This document shows positions 23,901-38,100 of a stretch of 64,000 nucleotides of DNA, piece after piece. The stretch's first letter is position 1. Each line of letters opens with the position of its first letter. The DNA comes from Rhea pennata (lineage: Eukaryota; Chordata; Aves; Rheiformes; Rheidae). Under the pieces are notes generated by a model. It was not told the DNA's origin, made no database searches, and saw only the letters and a program-made list of their open reading frames with translations. Both the position numbers and the translations under genes were made by a program. The stretch spans positions 216,714,876-216,778,875 of the forward strand of contig NC_084663.1 of NCBI RefSeq assembly GCF_028389875.1. The letters run 5' to 3'.

Positions 23901-26900
23901 GGGAGGGCACCTATCCTGGCCTGCACAGCTTGGAGGACATGGCATCTATTGTAACAGCGTTGCTGCAGGAGAACCAGAGCATCAGAAAGACACCAAGGCC
24001 TGACATGATGATACAAAGGTAGAAGGAATGTAGAATGGGCAGCCTTGGACACTGGTTTGCCAGTAGGATTCCCTCCTGTCTCAGAGGGAATACTATGCAC
24101 TGGGCAGAGGTGTGCAGTGCTGCCCTGCCTGGCTCTGGAAGGCTATGCCAGGTGAAGGGGTGAGTTGCCACTGGTTGTTCTCATGCAAGGACCTAACTGT
24201 TGTGTGTCACTCCTGTTGTGTGATTCATCTTTCAGGTTTCACCAGCTTGTGAAAAGCAAGCTGCATGTGCTGCTGCTGTTGGGTGGTCATGGTGGGCAAC
24301 TGCAGTGCTGGCAGCCCTTTGGCTTACCTGCAGCTACAGTCTCTGCTCTGCTCAGCATGTCTTGCAGCACAGAGATATACCATCCCTGGAGCCATGCCAC
24401 GCTGGAGCAAATAGCAACTCAGCACCTGGAGGAAGCATTTAGTCAGCAGCCTCTGCAGGGCCGAGGTGAGGCACCCTCTGGCTATCCTATGGCCCTGCCT
24501 GCACAGACAAAGTGCTGGAGTCTCAGCCTAGGAAGGAGAGCATCAGGAAGGAGGCGTTCAGTTTACCCCATTCTGACTTCAGAGCCTCACTTCTGACAGT
24601 GCTGCACATACTTGCTTAACTGTCCTTGTTTGTGTGTCAGCTGCAGGATCACTGCAAGACATAGAGAAGTCCCTTGGCAACATTGCCGCTGTCATGGCCT
24701 CAATTCACTTCTCTGCTAGATGTTATGCTGAACACTTGGTGTCTGATGTACCCCTCGTCACACCGAAGACCTTCCTGGATTTCCTTGATACCTTTCTTCT
24801 GGTGTCAGCACAGTTCCATGGGAAGTGTAGCTGGCAGATGAGTCGGTAAGTAGACCTTACCCCCAGTCCCACTGCAACCATCTTATGCCCCCAGGCCCTA
24901 AGCAAACTCTACATTCATCTTGCACAAAGATACCAGAAGGTAGAGTCAGAAGGGCCCTCTGCTGCTAGCAAATCTCATCCCTACTGGTGAGACATGGTGC
25001 ATCACTGGAACGCCTCTTTAAATGGGCCAGTCTCCCTTTCAGTCCAGAGTTAATGCCCCCACTATTTCCACTTGAGGTTTTTCCAGGCCCTTCTGGCACT
25101 GACCCTAATGGACTGTCTTCCACTTCCACCCTCATTACACTGCTGCCCACTTATGCTTGTACTAGCCTTGTTCCTTATTCAACAGCTTTTACTTCCTCCC
25201 TGAGGCTTGCACTCTCATTGAATGCACGGAGATGGATGAAGGACAGGGTGGCTGTTAGGAGCCTGCTCCTCATTGTGGTCAAACATGATGCCTGTGTTTC
25301 ATGCATGAGTCTGACATGAGTAAGAGAGCTGCGACTGGGACAGATAGCATAGTAGTTGTTCCACATTCCCCCCTCACCTAGGAACACAGAAACAATGTTG
25401 AACAGGATTGAAGAATGCCAGTTCCCTTCCTCCTATCTTCTCCTTCCACCTCTTCTCTCAGAGAAGAGTCTGACTCCTTCTCTGAGAAAGGAGCCTCCAA
25501 AGGGTGTTCATAAAGTCAGAATTGACATCTAGAGATGCCTGTCACTTCATCTGACACTACTGGAACAGGAGATGGGGTTGGGCATTCCCAGACCTGTTGC
25601 TGTCTGGGAATTGCTGATAGATCTGCTCATTATAGCTATATTGTTCTGGAGTGCAAAGGGTAACAGTCCTCTTTGCTCCTCTTCCCTTGGGCAGGGTGAA
25701 ACAAGCTTTAGCTAAGATGAAGGAAGTGAGTCAGAAGCAGAAGACATGTAGCCAGCACATCACACAAGTGCAGGAGGAGCTGGTCAAGGTCAAGGAGGTA
25801 AGCTGTCTTTGAGCAGGGGGCCCTGATTATGTCTTCTCTCTCCCATCAGTAGGCTCCCTGTGTGCAGTGCTGCATAGAGGGTGAAGAGCCAGGAGAGTCA
25901 CCCTGGGTTGCTCATCACAGTGCTGGGGCAATGCTGGAAGTGCTGTGGGAAGGCACTTTCTTTGACAATCAGTATTGGCTTCAGTGTTCCAGGATGCTGC
26001 TTAAAGGTGTTACGAGGCAAGAAATCACCAGAGACAATTTTCCTGGAGATCAGGGCTGGTCCCATTGCCCTAGGGTGGGTGCCCTGCTGTGGGATGGTTT
26101 GCAGGGTCACTCTGGGATTCCATGCTGACCCCAGTGTCCCCAAGCAGTGCTCCATGATGATGAAGGGAAGTGCTCTTCTTGGTAGTCATCTGGGTTGCTG
26201 CTGCAATGCAGGGCAGCTTCTGAGGTCCCAGTGCCCCAGTGTCAGTTCTGGCAGGGGCATCTACATGGCTGGCGGCTCAGCAGGGCCTATTTGTTTTCCC
26301 TGCTGACCCCAGTGTTGTTAGTGTACTAGTTTGTTTGCATTTCCTGTGTACTATGGCAAAAAATATGACATGTTTATTTACATATTCTTCTCTAATGTTA
26401 CTCCTGATGTGAAATTCTACAGTAAATGAGCTCTTGAAGAGTCACGCTGGTTATTGCAGCGTGGTTTATGTACACGCATAAACCAATTTGTACAAGTAGG
26501 GAAAAGAAAAAAACATAGACTGGAGGAAAATGTTTTTAATAATCTAAACCATCTAATTCCTGCTTAATTTGTGTACTGTCACTGAATCCTGCTTGTTCAA
26601 TACCTATAGCCCAAAGAGAAACCTTAAGAAAAAGCTGGGTTTTAGGTAGTTTATGACAAGTATTATGCCATGATACACAACTTTTCAGCCTCAGTGTACA
26701 GCACTGAACTGTTTACTGTAAATAGTTATTCTTGTGAGGGAATTAGTGAAGTGTGCAAGGACTCTGCAAATTTAGGATCCTTGAATTTATAATGTGATGT
26801 CAGCCATTCTGTTAGTGCAGAGGCTGAGCTTTCTGTTGATCTTGGCTGAGCACAAGATGGGGCTGCAGTGACGCCTTGTCTGCTGCACTTTCTCCGCACA

Positions 26901-29900
26901 GAGCATAGGGTGGTACAGGCAACGTGCAGAGCACAAGAAAGCAGTCCGAATGCAGGAGGAACAGGACTGTCAGGACCACAAGGCCCGCATTGAGGTCCTG
27001 ACACAGGAGCACAAAATTCTAATGAACACCAGAGAGTCTGTTCTGAAGCAGGTATCCATGGCAGCTTGTCCTTGCCGCTGGAGCAATAGCCTCTGCAGGC
27101 ATAAGTAAAGCTGCAGGGGCTCACTGGGTCTTGCTGGGTGAAGGCACAGACACATAGTCTGGATGCTGGCTTGTGGGGCATTACACAGGATGGTGGTATA
27201 CACACACAGACATCTTTTTCCTCAAATGACCACGGACTACCAGACTGCACTGTCTGAGCTGACAGTGAATCATATTGAGGAGCTGCACAGCTACCGCATG
27301 CCCCCAGAGCCTGTCATCCGAGTGACAGATGTCCTCTGCCAGATGTTCAAGAGGAAGCCTGGCTGGGAGAGTGCCAGGCAGCTCCTGGGCCAGGAGGCCT
27401 TCTACCAGGTAAGGGAGAGGGCCTGTCTCCTCAGCTCATAACCTCACCTGCACCTCTGTCCTGCAGCCTCTGCCAGGCATCACCAAACAGTCTGGAGCAT
27501 AACAAGAGCATCTGACTATTCCCATTGTGAGTGCTGCTATGTGTAGAAACCAAAATTCCTCCCAGGAAAATCTGAAGGTTGTTCTCCTGTTAGAGATTTG
27601 CCAGATTTTCCCTGGTGCCTCAAACTGTAGATCAGATTTGCGTATGCTTTGCAGCAGCTCCAAGACTAACTTCCTTATAGATGTGAGTCCTGTGGTTTCA
27701 AGAGTCTCTAGGTCTCCTGTCTGTCTCTCTGGGCCTGCCAGGAAGTATTAAACACTATGGCTTCTGAAGGGGTCTTCAGACTTAAAGGAAAGCAATACAA
27801 ACCAAAGTGATTGCAACAGTGCAGAATACCTCTCCAAAAGAAGGCTGCATTTTTTTATCAACTGGAGCATAGCCTTTTGAGTTTTTAGACTGAGATGAGC
27901 GATAGATGCAGACACTGCAGATAAAGGGCCATGGTCCACATGTTCTGCCATCCCAAGGTCCATGCTGTTTGTAATTTTTTGAGCTCCTTCTCACAACATC
28001 AGTTAACAATAAGAAAATATGCTGTTTTTCAGAATGGATGGTTTCCCACCTGCTAGCTGCCCCCAGAACCTACCCTCGCAACCCCTTCTGCAGTCCCTGG
28101 CCTGTACCCTGAGGCTGAAGGCATTATGAGAGCCCTACTTTGCAGCTGATAAAGTTGATTAGATTAATCCCCAGTTAGCACAGGTGATTATCAAGCAGGC
28201 TTCTATTGAAAGCTGAGCTGTACCCAGGTCTGAAACCACTAAATGCTGTGCCAAGATGGGATTTATTTCCTCTCGAATGCCTCAGCACTGTATATAGAGA
28301 AAGATTCTTCCCTTTTTACCTTACACTAGATAATATCAGCTGCAAATAAACTCCTAAGAGTGAACACATCCCAGCCTTCAGATTCACAACTTTGTCTTGG
28401 ATTGAAATCACAACCAGTTGGAGGTTGACATCTCACCATGTAGTACTAAGCCAAGTGGTCAGGGAAAGACTCTTCCTCCCTTTCTTGGAAGGCTTGAAGG
28501 GGCTCAGGCAGCTGGCTACTGCAAAGGTGGCCACCACTGTGAAGGATTCAGTGCCAGGGCATGCTGAGGTCCCGCTGTGCACTGCCAGATGATGCCTGTC
28601 AGTGCTTTCACTCCCAGCTGCAGGAGAGACACCAGTGCAGAGCAGCCACGAGTCACTGTTGCAGAGGGGCCCAGTTGCTGCAGCACCAATTTATTTAGAT
28701 TACTGACTTAGAAAAAGTAGGATACTTAGTGCTGTCAGTTTGGCCTGGAACTGCTCTAAACAAAAGATGAGCTTAGATGAAAACAACATGCTTTCTTCTA
28801 GCACAACAAATGCTTGGATTTTTTTGTTGCAGAGACTGGAAGTGGTTATAAAGGAAAAACAAAAATAAGAGAACATAAACTTAAAATATGTTTGACGTCA
28901 GTCGTTAGTTCTGGCCATGATTAGGTAAACTGATGGATTTTCTTAAATCTTAATGGTCTAGTATTAGTTTAACTTATCTTTTATCTCAAAGTCACAGAAA
29001 ACTTCCTGGAGTTTTGATTCCTATTTATCCCTAGAGCTCTTATAGATTCTTCATACATATTATACAACTGTAAGAGCAACTATGATGTCTTTACCTTGTA
29101 GTATTGCTTTTGATTGATCAGGGTTTGGGAGAAGAATGTGGAATAACTTATGTCTGTGTGACAATAGTAGCTTTGACAAGCAGAGAGGGAACTCAGGCAA
29201 TTCATTTAGTTTTGTTTATCTTTTCTTTCAAGTAGTCATAAACTTACATTGCAAATAGCATGCTAGAAGCAGCATTTGGCACTGTGCAGCAGTTTGTCTT
29301 TGGCTTTACTAACATTTTGTGTAGACTACATACATGCTGCTAGTTTTATTAACACACAGCTCTTTTATAAAGAGTGGCTTGGATGACCTTCAAAGTTATT
29401 TTGTCTCTTGTTCCTCAGGGTTAAATACAAAATGTACATAGAGTAAGGGGGTTCTGTCCTTCTTTGGGAAAGGAAAGGGCCTCTGCAGTGCAGTTCTGAT
29501 TTGGCATTAGTACCTTGGATTTGCTTTTTTGTCACATTTAAAGGATCAAGCTGTTGCAGATGCTGGAAATAATTGCCACTGAAGGCTAGTCATGTGACAA
29601 AGCCAGTGCTAAGCTTTGCTTAGAATGGCTGTTCTGTTTGTCTCCCAGTCTGCTTCCCCTCCAAGCCCCCTTCACGTTCTTGCTTTCAGGTGGGCCCTGT
29701 GCCTGTCGTGACACCCAGTATCATTCAGCTCATTCAATGCCAGTGTCTCTCTGCTTCCTCTGTCATGATCTGAACCTTTGAACCAGGGAATAACTCTCTC
29801 AGGTGCCAGATGAGTACTGGGGCAGGCCAGTCTCACAATCTCTCTGCACATCTGGCTCACTGCAGTCCTCTGATTCCCAGAGCACAGGGCTTGGGCACAG

Positions 29901-32900
29901 CAGATCTATGGCTCTCGGGAAGCTTCCAGCTTACTCTTTTTAAGTGGATCCATTTTGTCCCTCAGTACCAGAAAAGCTTTACGCTAAATAGAAAATATGC
30001 ATTTATCAAGGTTTAATGTAGGGCTTGAAAAAAAAAATCAGGAGTAAAATAAATATGATCCTAGCCCATGCCTGGCAGCATAGTACTTTTCTGATTATTC
30101 TGGAATATGCACCTCCAAACTTTAGCTGTTTCAGTCTCTGAGGCAAATGGAGATGCTTCCATGAAGATATCTACCCAATGACTTTCCTGAGGTCTAACAA
30201 AGTCTCTCTCTCTCTCTTTCTCACACATGCTTTTTTTCCCCCTCTTTTCTGTCAAAATGGCTACCTGCTCCTATTCAGTACAAGTATAGCATCTTTGGCT
30301 CACAGGCTTTCCAAATCTCACGCCCCATCAGTCCATGGCTGAAAGGTTGGGAAGACCTGGGCAGCCAAGAGCAATCCAATAGATAGCCATGGACTGTCCC
30401 ACTGCAAGAGGTTCTCCTCCTCAAGATGCATGCCTTGTCCAGGATACAGGCCCTGTAGTACTGCTGAGGTGGCCTTGTCACACATCAATGGGCAGTTGGG
30501 GGCATCTTTCCATAGCAGGACATTCAGGACTTGATTCTGTGGATTTCTCACCTGATGGGCATAGAGGAGCCCAAGGTTGTGTGCAAGTCTGCAGGGATGT
30601 TGGAATCTGACCTTGGTGATATTGTGCTTATCCAGCTAACAACCTTGTTATTATATCAGTGACTATATGGTGTCATGTCACAGGATTTCCTTAAACCTAG
30701 GGTCATTCCTCCTCTCTGCCTTGCAGGAGCTGCTTTCTTATCTAAAGGATGAGATCTCCAATGAACTGTTGGACGTGCTGGGCCACGCTGTGTCAAGTGG
30801 CAGCTTCTGTGCCACCTCATTGTGCCATGTCAGCATTGCAGCTGCTGCTCTGTGCCAGTGGATCTGTGCTATCTACAGGTACCGCCAGGCTCTGGGCATG
30901 TGGCAGCCCACACTCCTGCAGCTGCAGCACTGCCAGCTCCAAATCCAGACTGAGAAGGGGTGGCTGGATGACCAACGCCTGCAGGCTGAGCGGTTCAGGA
31001 AGCTCAGCCACGGCTGGAGCATAAAGCTGAAGCATGCTGTGGAGTACAAGGAGATGCTGGTTCATGAGCTGAATCACAGCTTGCAGGAGAAGGAGGCAGC
31101 TGGTGCTCTGGAGACCTTCATAGCAGAGCATATGGCCAACTACACAGCAACTGCTGAGGTAAGGCTCAGGGCAGCCTTGCTGCACCCCTCCTGCATTAGC
31201 AGACACTGCCATCAGCTTCCCAAGAAGATGTAGTTTTGCCATTCTGTCTCTTTTGTCTCCTTGGTCTTCTCTGTTGGCTCATCTGCTTTCCCTGTCTGCA
31301 AGGTCTCCCAGGTGGAGTGGGGAGGATGGTCTCCTTGTGGGGACCTCCATGGATGCAAGAAGGGGCAGCTGACTCCTGACTTCCTCTTGTCTCTTAACAG
31401 CTGCTGGAGCAGAGATTTAGTACAATACAGGGAGATGCTGTCCTTTGTGCAGCTGCATTGTCCTACCTAGGTGCCTTCCCCCCACTGCGGCGTCAAGAGT
31501 TGCTAGAGAAATGGCAGGACCTGTGTGCTGGTTGCCACAGTCCCCTAGAACCCAATGATGTGCAAAGGCTGCTAGAAAAGGAGCTGTCATGCCCAGGTCA
31601 AGCCCCCTGCAATCCAATTTTGCTGCCTGTACGATGTGATTTTGACCTTCTGACCCTGCTGAGCTCGGCAAGGGATCAGCGAGCCTGGGACCAGGCCTGC
31701 AAGCCACAGAGCACAGTCGCCTGACAGCCCTGATGCTCCTCACAGACATGCATCATTGCTCTCATTTCTGGCCTCTGCTCCTCGATCCTGACCAGCAAGC
31801 TCTCACCTGGCTCATCACAGGGCAAGGAGTGGGCAAAGGTATGTGACGGGGTGACCAGATAGGGCTGGGACTGTGCAAGGAGTGCAACTTCTGTAAATGA
31901 GGGCTGAGGAGAGCCCAGCCTGCTTTGGGGCAGTAGACATAACATGTCCCCAAATGCAGAGTCCTAGGAGGCTTCTGTGATCACATTTTCCTCCAGGAAC
32001 CACAGTTTGGACAGCAGAGAGTTTCTTTAGAAGTTTCTTTGCTGCACGGGGCCCAGGGGAAGGGAAAACTTGGGAAAGCAGATGACAGTATCCTTCCTGC
32101 TTCTCTAGAAACCTCTCAGAAGCCCCATGATGGTTCTGAGTAGACATAGTCCTCTCTCTATTTCCAGGTAATTCCTCCACCAGCCCCGATCTTCTCTTCA
32201 ATGCCAAGGAGCAAAAGATCAGTATGGAGTCACCCGAGAAAAATTTTCAAGTGCTGTCAGCTACAGACCCCAACCTGGCGCAGAATCTCATGGCTGCTGC
32301 TAGCAGTGGTGAGGGCAGGAGTGTGAACTCAGTGCAAATAGCCAACTGAAACTTGCTTCCTCTTCCATGCTTAGAGACTGACTCCACTAGTATGCAGCCA
32401 GATGCAGAATGCCTTTTACAGATTGCCCAGGGCATACAGTGAGGCTCAGACATGAAAAAAAACTGTCCCAGGGTGCAGAATCCTTGCACAAGTGACTGTG
32501 CAATGGCAAATCTCCATCTTAGAAATTCCTTGTTCAGATTACCTGAAGGTGACAGATCCTGACAGGCTTGGGAACCATGAGTCAAGCTGGCCATCAAGCA
32601 TACAGAGGGACTTGCACTGACCCCCCCCAGATTAGAGTGTTCTTGCATGTGAGATGCCTAGCAGGTCATCCTTAGATGGCAAATCCAGGTGTGCCATTGT
32701 CGTGGTATGCTGTGAGTACAGTGTTATTGACAAGAACAGGCCTCTAACTCCTCAGTGAAGAGCAGGCTGCCCTGCTGTGGCATCTGCATTCTGCATCCCT
32801 GATCCTCCAGTTTGGTGGGACTTCTCACCTCCAGGCAGGGCAGAAAGGGGCTGAGCAGCCAATACAGGCCAGGAGTTTGGGAGGCTGTAGCCACTATGAA

Positions 32901-35129
32901 GAGGCTGTTCAGGTATGCATGGGGAGGAGTGGCAAGCTGTGGGGAGAGGGGCACTGCCCACAGAGGGGCAGTGCGGCGCAGAGAGACACATGATTGGTCT
33001 GGGTAGAGTGCAAGAGTTCTGTATGGCACCACAGTGCTGTGTCTCTGCTTTCACAGGCACAACGGTCCTGCTGCTAGACTTTGAGAAGGGACTCACCTGC
33101 CCTGCTGTCCTGCAGCTCCTGCAGAAAGGATCACTGCCAGGTGCTGAAGGCAGCCTCACTGCAGAGCAGTGTAAGAGCAGGCAGGTGCTGCCCCCCATCC
33201 AGCTCTACCTGAGCACTACGCTGCCACTCTGCACCCTGGGAGAAGGTAGGGAGTCCCAAGGTGAGCCCTGGCAGGTTACACCTGTCGCTGGCTAAGACTG
33301 TGCTCTGCCTGCTAGTGTGGAACATAGTCAGATCAGTCACTGGCCCCACAGTTAGATAATTTTGCTCAAAATAAGGATTTGTCTCTAGCACCTTTTACGC
33401 TAAAATTTATGGATGAAAATGTTCAAGGAACTCCAGTGATGGTTTATTTCTGGCTACCTAGTGGCTCCAGCATTCATCTCCCAAACTGAGCCCTTCCATT
33501 ATGAGACAGTTTTCTTCTACATATTGCAAGCAGATATTTGCAGAATGACACATCCTGTTCTTCTGAGAGGCTGTAACCTTAACACACCTGTGGCAGGAGT
33601 GTGGTTTTGAATTGCTGAGTTTAAAAGAAACATTGGTGTCTTTAATAGCAATTATGTCATTTTTGTCACACATATGCACTTATTTTGAAACCACTTTATT
33701 GCACCTAATCAGATTATATACAGAATGTCTTGGCAGGCCTGTCTCTGTATGTACAAGAATGGAGTGTGTAGCCATGCACTCCAAGACAAATGTAAGAATG
33801 CTTGCTGTAAGCTGGCAGCTCAATGTCTGGCAGTGACACAGGAAAACAGAAAAAGACCCTCAAAGTATCTATCATGTTTACAGGCTCCAGGCTTGCACAG
33901 AATAGAGATCTAGACTGCAGAAATTCCTCTCTCAGAGGGCTGCTGGTTTGCCTCCTGAGGCTGGCAGTCATGTGGCAGGACTGTTGTCAGTCCTGTTGTT
34001 CAGCATGTTCCCTGATTGCTTTCTTCCTTGGCAGCTGAAACTCCATCAGTGTTCCAAACTGCAGTGCTTCAGACAAGCTGAGCTATGTCTCCCATGCCAT
34101 TCCTGCCTGTGGCACATTCGCTGTGGCCAGGACAGTGAACTGCTGACACTGCCCATGGCCTTATGTTGTCCTGGAGCCCTCTGTCAAGACACTGGCTGCC
34201 AAAATATCAGCTGTGTTGCATCTGGTACCTGGTGTGAACCTAGCTCTGATGCATTACTTTGCAGTCAGGGAGTTGGCTGCCGGTTCAGTTCCTCTGTCTC
34301 TGCCCTTTGCATTGCGCAGTGCAACACATCTCATAAAATTTTTGTGTGCGAGTAAGACCTTTTAGAGCCATATTTACTAGTTTTTGCATTATTTGAGACA
34401 TTTCTCTATCAGGTAGTGTATAGAAGACCAGGACTCTTACACAAACAGTGTAGCTTACCACTTTGGTGGACCACTCATCATCTGGATAACAATGTATTCT
34501 TCCAGGAGCTGCTGAAGAGAATTGCTCCTTGCTTCTGTATCTAATAAAAAGAAGAGTCAGAGCTATTGCCTGAGTCTCTGGCAAACTGTGTCATCCTCCA
34601 CTGGGAAAGATGGGGTTTGCCCATTAAGTGTTGCCACAGAAAATTCAGCTAAGAACAATAGCAGACTCCTACTCCTTCTGACTAGGCTTCCAAGAAGGTA
34701 GCATATGTTTATGAAGAGAACTAAGATTCTTTTCTTGAACTCTTTTCTTTCATCGTTGATGTTTTGTAGCTGTTTTTGAATAGGTAAAACGATCCAGAAC
34801 AGTTGTGAATGAGGCCCCACTGATTTACATTATTTGTGGAAAATAATTTATCCTAAAGGCATTTGGGCAGATTTGTTTGGCAAACCACTGCCAAACCACT
34901 GCTTGTTACTGTAATGAGTTGGGTGGGGGCAGTGTTTAGCAGCTGATGACACATCTGCAGGCACTGCAGCTTGCACAGCTACTTGACTTTTTTTTCAGAG
35001 GTGGTGTTGGTTAGTGCAACGGGAGTTCCCAAGCATAAAATGATCCTCACAGTGCAGCTGGTGACTGCTTAGTATGGTGTTTCTGAACTTAGGAGCCTAC
35101 CCAAGGGCTGGACTTTCTCCTTTCTCTCT

Positions 35130-35165
<36 letters not shown>

Positions 35166-38100
35166 GGGGGGGGGGTGCTAGGGTTTCTGTTCTATTTCTT
35201 TCTTGTCCTCCAGATCACAGCATGTCTTATCTCCCTAGCTTTTCTTTAGCTCAGGATATATCCTGTGACAGCTGGTCACCCCTTCCGCTCTGGTTTTAGG
35301 CTGAAGGCCGCCTCACGCACACACTTAACTGACAAGGCCTCTGTCACACAGTATATCAACTAACCCAGTCTCAAAATATAGGAAACAGAGAGGTCAGTAT
35401 CTCACTTGAAGAGATGCTAACCACCACCCAAACTGTGGCATTTGCTGGTCTGTGAGAACAAAACACTATATTGTATATATGTGTAATCTTGTGACAGGTA
35501 AAGTTGAGTGACAGTCCACCTGCTGAAACATCTGACTCCAGTCTTTACCTGCCACAGCCCTATGCTGCTTCTCTCACCAGTGGCTTTCCCATGGGACTGC
35601 CCATGCCCAAGGGCAGCATGGTTGCTCTTGTGGACTGTGGCACTGCAGTCTGGTGACCTTTCTACCTGATAGGGCAGGGGGGGTCTGTTCATAGAAACTG
35701 TCTGAACCTTCCTTGCATGGATTTTTAACTTGGTTGTTACCTTTCAAATTTTATACTGGAGAGTATCTACATCTTATTTTCACCTTTCCACATAAGTGGT
35801 TTTTAGGATTGTTCCTCTACCTTCCTCAGCACTTCAGGAGCAAGTAGCAACATGGCCTCACAAGGCTTGTGCCATGTTTGACTACATGCAGAGTGCCAAC
35901 TCTTGGTCCTGATCATCCCAGGCCTCAGGCCAGTGTGGTCAGTGATCAGGAGGTTGGTGGCTGCCTTCCCACCAGCATCTGCATTACTGTGGTCTCTCAC
36001 TAGGCAAAGCTGCACCTGGGCTGGTATCAGAGCTAGTCTGCCATCCCTGAACAACAACAGCCCTGCTGGGCCTGCCTAGCTCAGCGAGCCTGAATCATAG
36101 GATGATGTACCTTCCAAGGCAGGCAGTTATTCAGATGCCAACTTTAGGATGATCAAAATCGCTTTTTAGGCGCTACTGATTATAATGCTTGTCTGGATAG
36201 TTCAGGTAAACCTCTAAATTTGGGTGTCTGAATTTGAGGGGAGCCCACAAATACTCTCTGTCAGGATGTCTTCACTATGTGTCTGCAGACAAGCTCTACT
36301 GACTGCAGACTAAAATGCTTGCTCAAAACTCTCTTCTCATTTTGCATTTCACGGTATCTTAAAAAAACCTGGGGCATGCCCTTTCTGCTACAGCAATCTG
36401 TCCTGTACTCATTGCTTTTTATAGCCACTATCTACTCTTTTTTTTTTTCTCTCTCATGAGGGGGCTCTTTTTATATCTTTAAAAGCCTATATATAATGCA
36501 AACACACACACACTTACAGTCTTCTATTTTTTAAAGCAACTAAGCTTTGCTTATGCTAACTTATCTGTCATTGGCCATTGGCTTATGTCTTACGCTTTGC
36601 AGCTGGATTTAAGTAGGTCTTGTGTTTCCTATGGTGGAACATTTTCATTTTCTGAGAGGAACAGCCATCATCATTACTACTATGATGAGGAACATAGAAC
36701 AGGCAGGTATGTTATTTACCTGATTTTCAAACTGAGAGTAATAAAGTATAAATAGCAGTATCTCCAGGAATCTTTTTACATATTACACTGAAATTGCCAC
36801 CCAGAAAGGCAGGCCAAGCAGGCTGAGCATGCACCACTGTCAGACTTCCTGATGTCAGCACCTGAGAATTCCCACAGCTGGACTCCAGGGAGGGTCACAG
36901 AGTGTTGAAAACATCTCTGAGACTGCCTGGCCTTGTTGTTTCTGAAGACAGTTGTTGAACCATTGGATCCCAATGGTAGTGCCAGCAGCAGTTGTTTTAG
37001 CTCAGCATAGTCTCATGCCATCTGCATCCCTGTGTCTAAAGACTACCTGTGATGTTCAGGATCACCCACCCAGGTGACACATTCCTTTATCTCAGCACTG
37101 CACGCTGCTTAAACATTTGGCTATGGTGGCTCACAGCATGAGGAGATCTAACAAGTCTGTGAGCTCACCTTGTTTGTCCCTTGTCTGCTCCAATCTGCCA
37201 GCTCATTGCTGAAGTGCAACCACAGAATAATAGAATCACAGAATAGCTGAGATTGGATGAGATCTCTGGAGACTGTCTAGTCCAACCTCCTACTCAAAGC
37301 AATGTCAATTACAGCAAGTTGCCCAAGACTATGTCCAGTTGGGTTTTGAATGTCTCCATGGTTGGAGACTCCACAACCTCTCTGGGCAACCTCTTCCAGT
37401 GCGGGACTTGCTCCAGGAGCTGCATGTCTCTCTTCTGGGTCTAGAACTGGGCATAGTATTCCAGATGTGGCCTCACCAAGGGCTGAGCAGAGGGGGGAGG
37501 ATCACCTCCCTCAGCCTGCTAGCAATACTCTTCTTAATGCAACCCAAAATAGCATTGACCTTCTTGGCCACAAGGGCACACTGATGGCTAATAGTCAAAA
37601 TGTTGTCCAGTAGGACCCCTCAGATCCTTCTCCACAGAGCTGCTTTCCCACCTGTCGGCCCCCAGCCTGTCTTGGTGCATGGGGTTATTCTTCACCGGGG
37701 AAAGGACTCTGCACTTTCCTTTGCTGATCTTCATAATGTACCTCTGCCCATCTCTCCATCCTGTTGATGTCCCTCTGAATGGCAACACTGTGATCTGGTG
37801 TATCATCCGCTCCTCCCAGTTTTGTATCATTTACAAAAGTCAAAAGAGATTCTCGTGATGGATTTTCTTCACTCTCTGCCACACTGTTAGTCTCCTTCAC
37901 TGGACAAGCTATTTCCTCCTAGGAAAATGAGACACAGGCTTTTCATAGCTCTGGCCTTGGTCATTCTTGCACAGGGCTCAAAGATGAACCTGCACAGGCA
38001 TCATCGTAGAGAGGTCGCAAGTCAGCTCCTGAAGTGTCCCCAGAGGCTCTGTTGGGGGGGAGGAGGGTGTCCACACTCCCTTTTACCACCAGCAGAGTGA

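Noticed and set aside
31640-31760. An intron explaining the frame change in DNHD1 AAA5
   Set aside because: Coding similarity runs up to and directly out of the break with no missing or extra residues, and there is no convincing donor/acceptor pair within the few available bases.
33948-34355. Cysteine-rich plus-strand frame inside the largest DNHD1 intron
   Set aside because: Cys spacing is irregular, there is no signal peptide or family match, and flanking DNHD1 exons join across it in phase.
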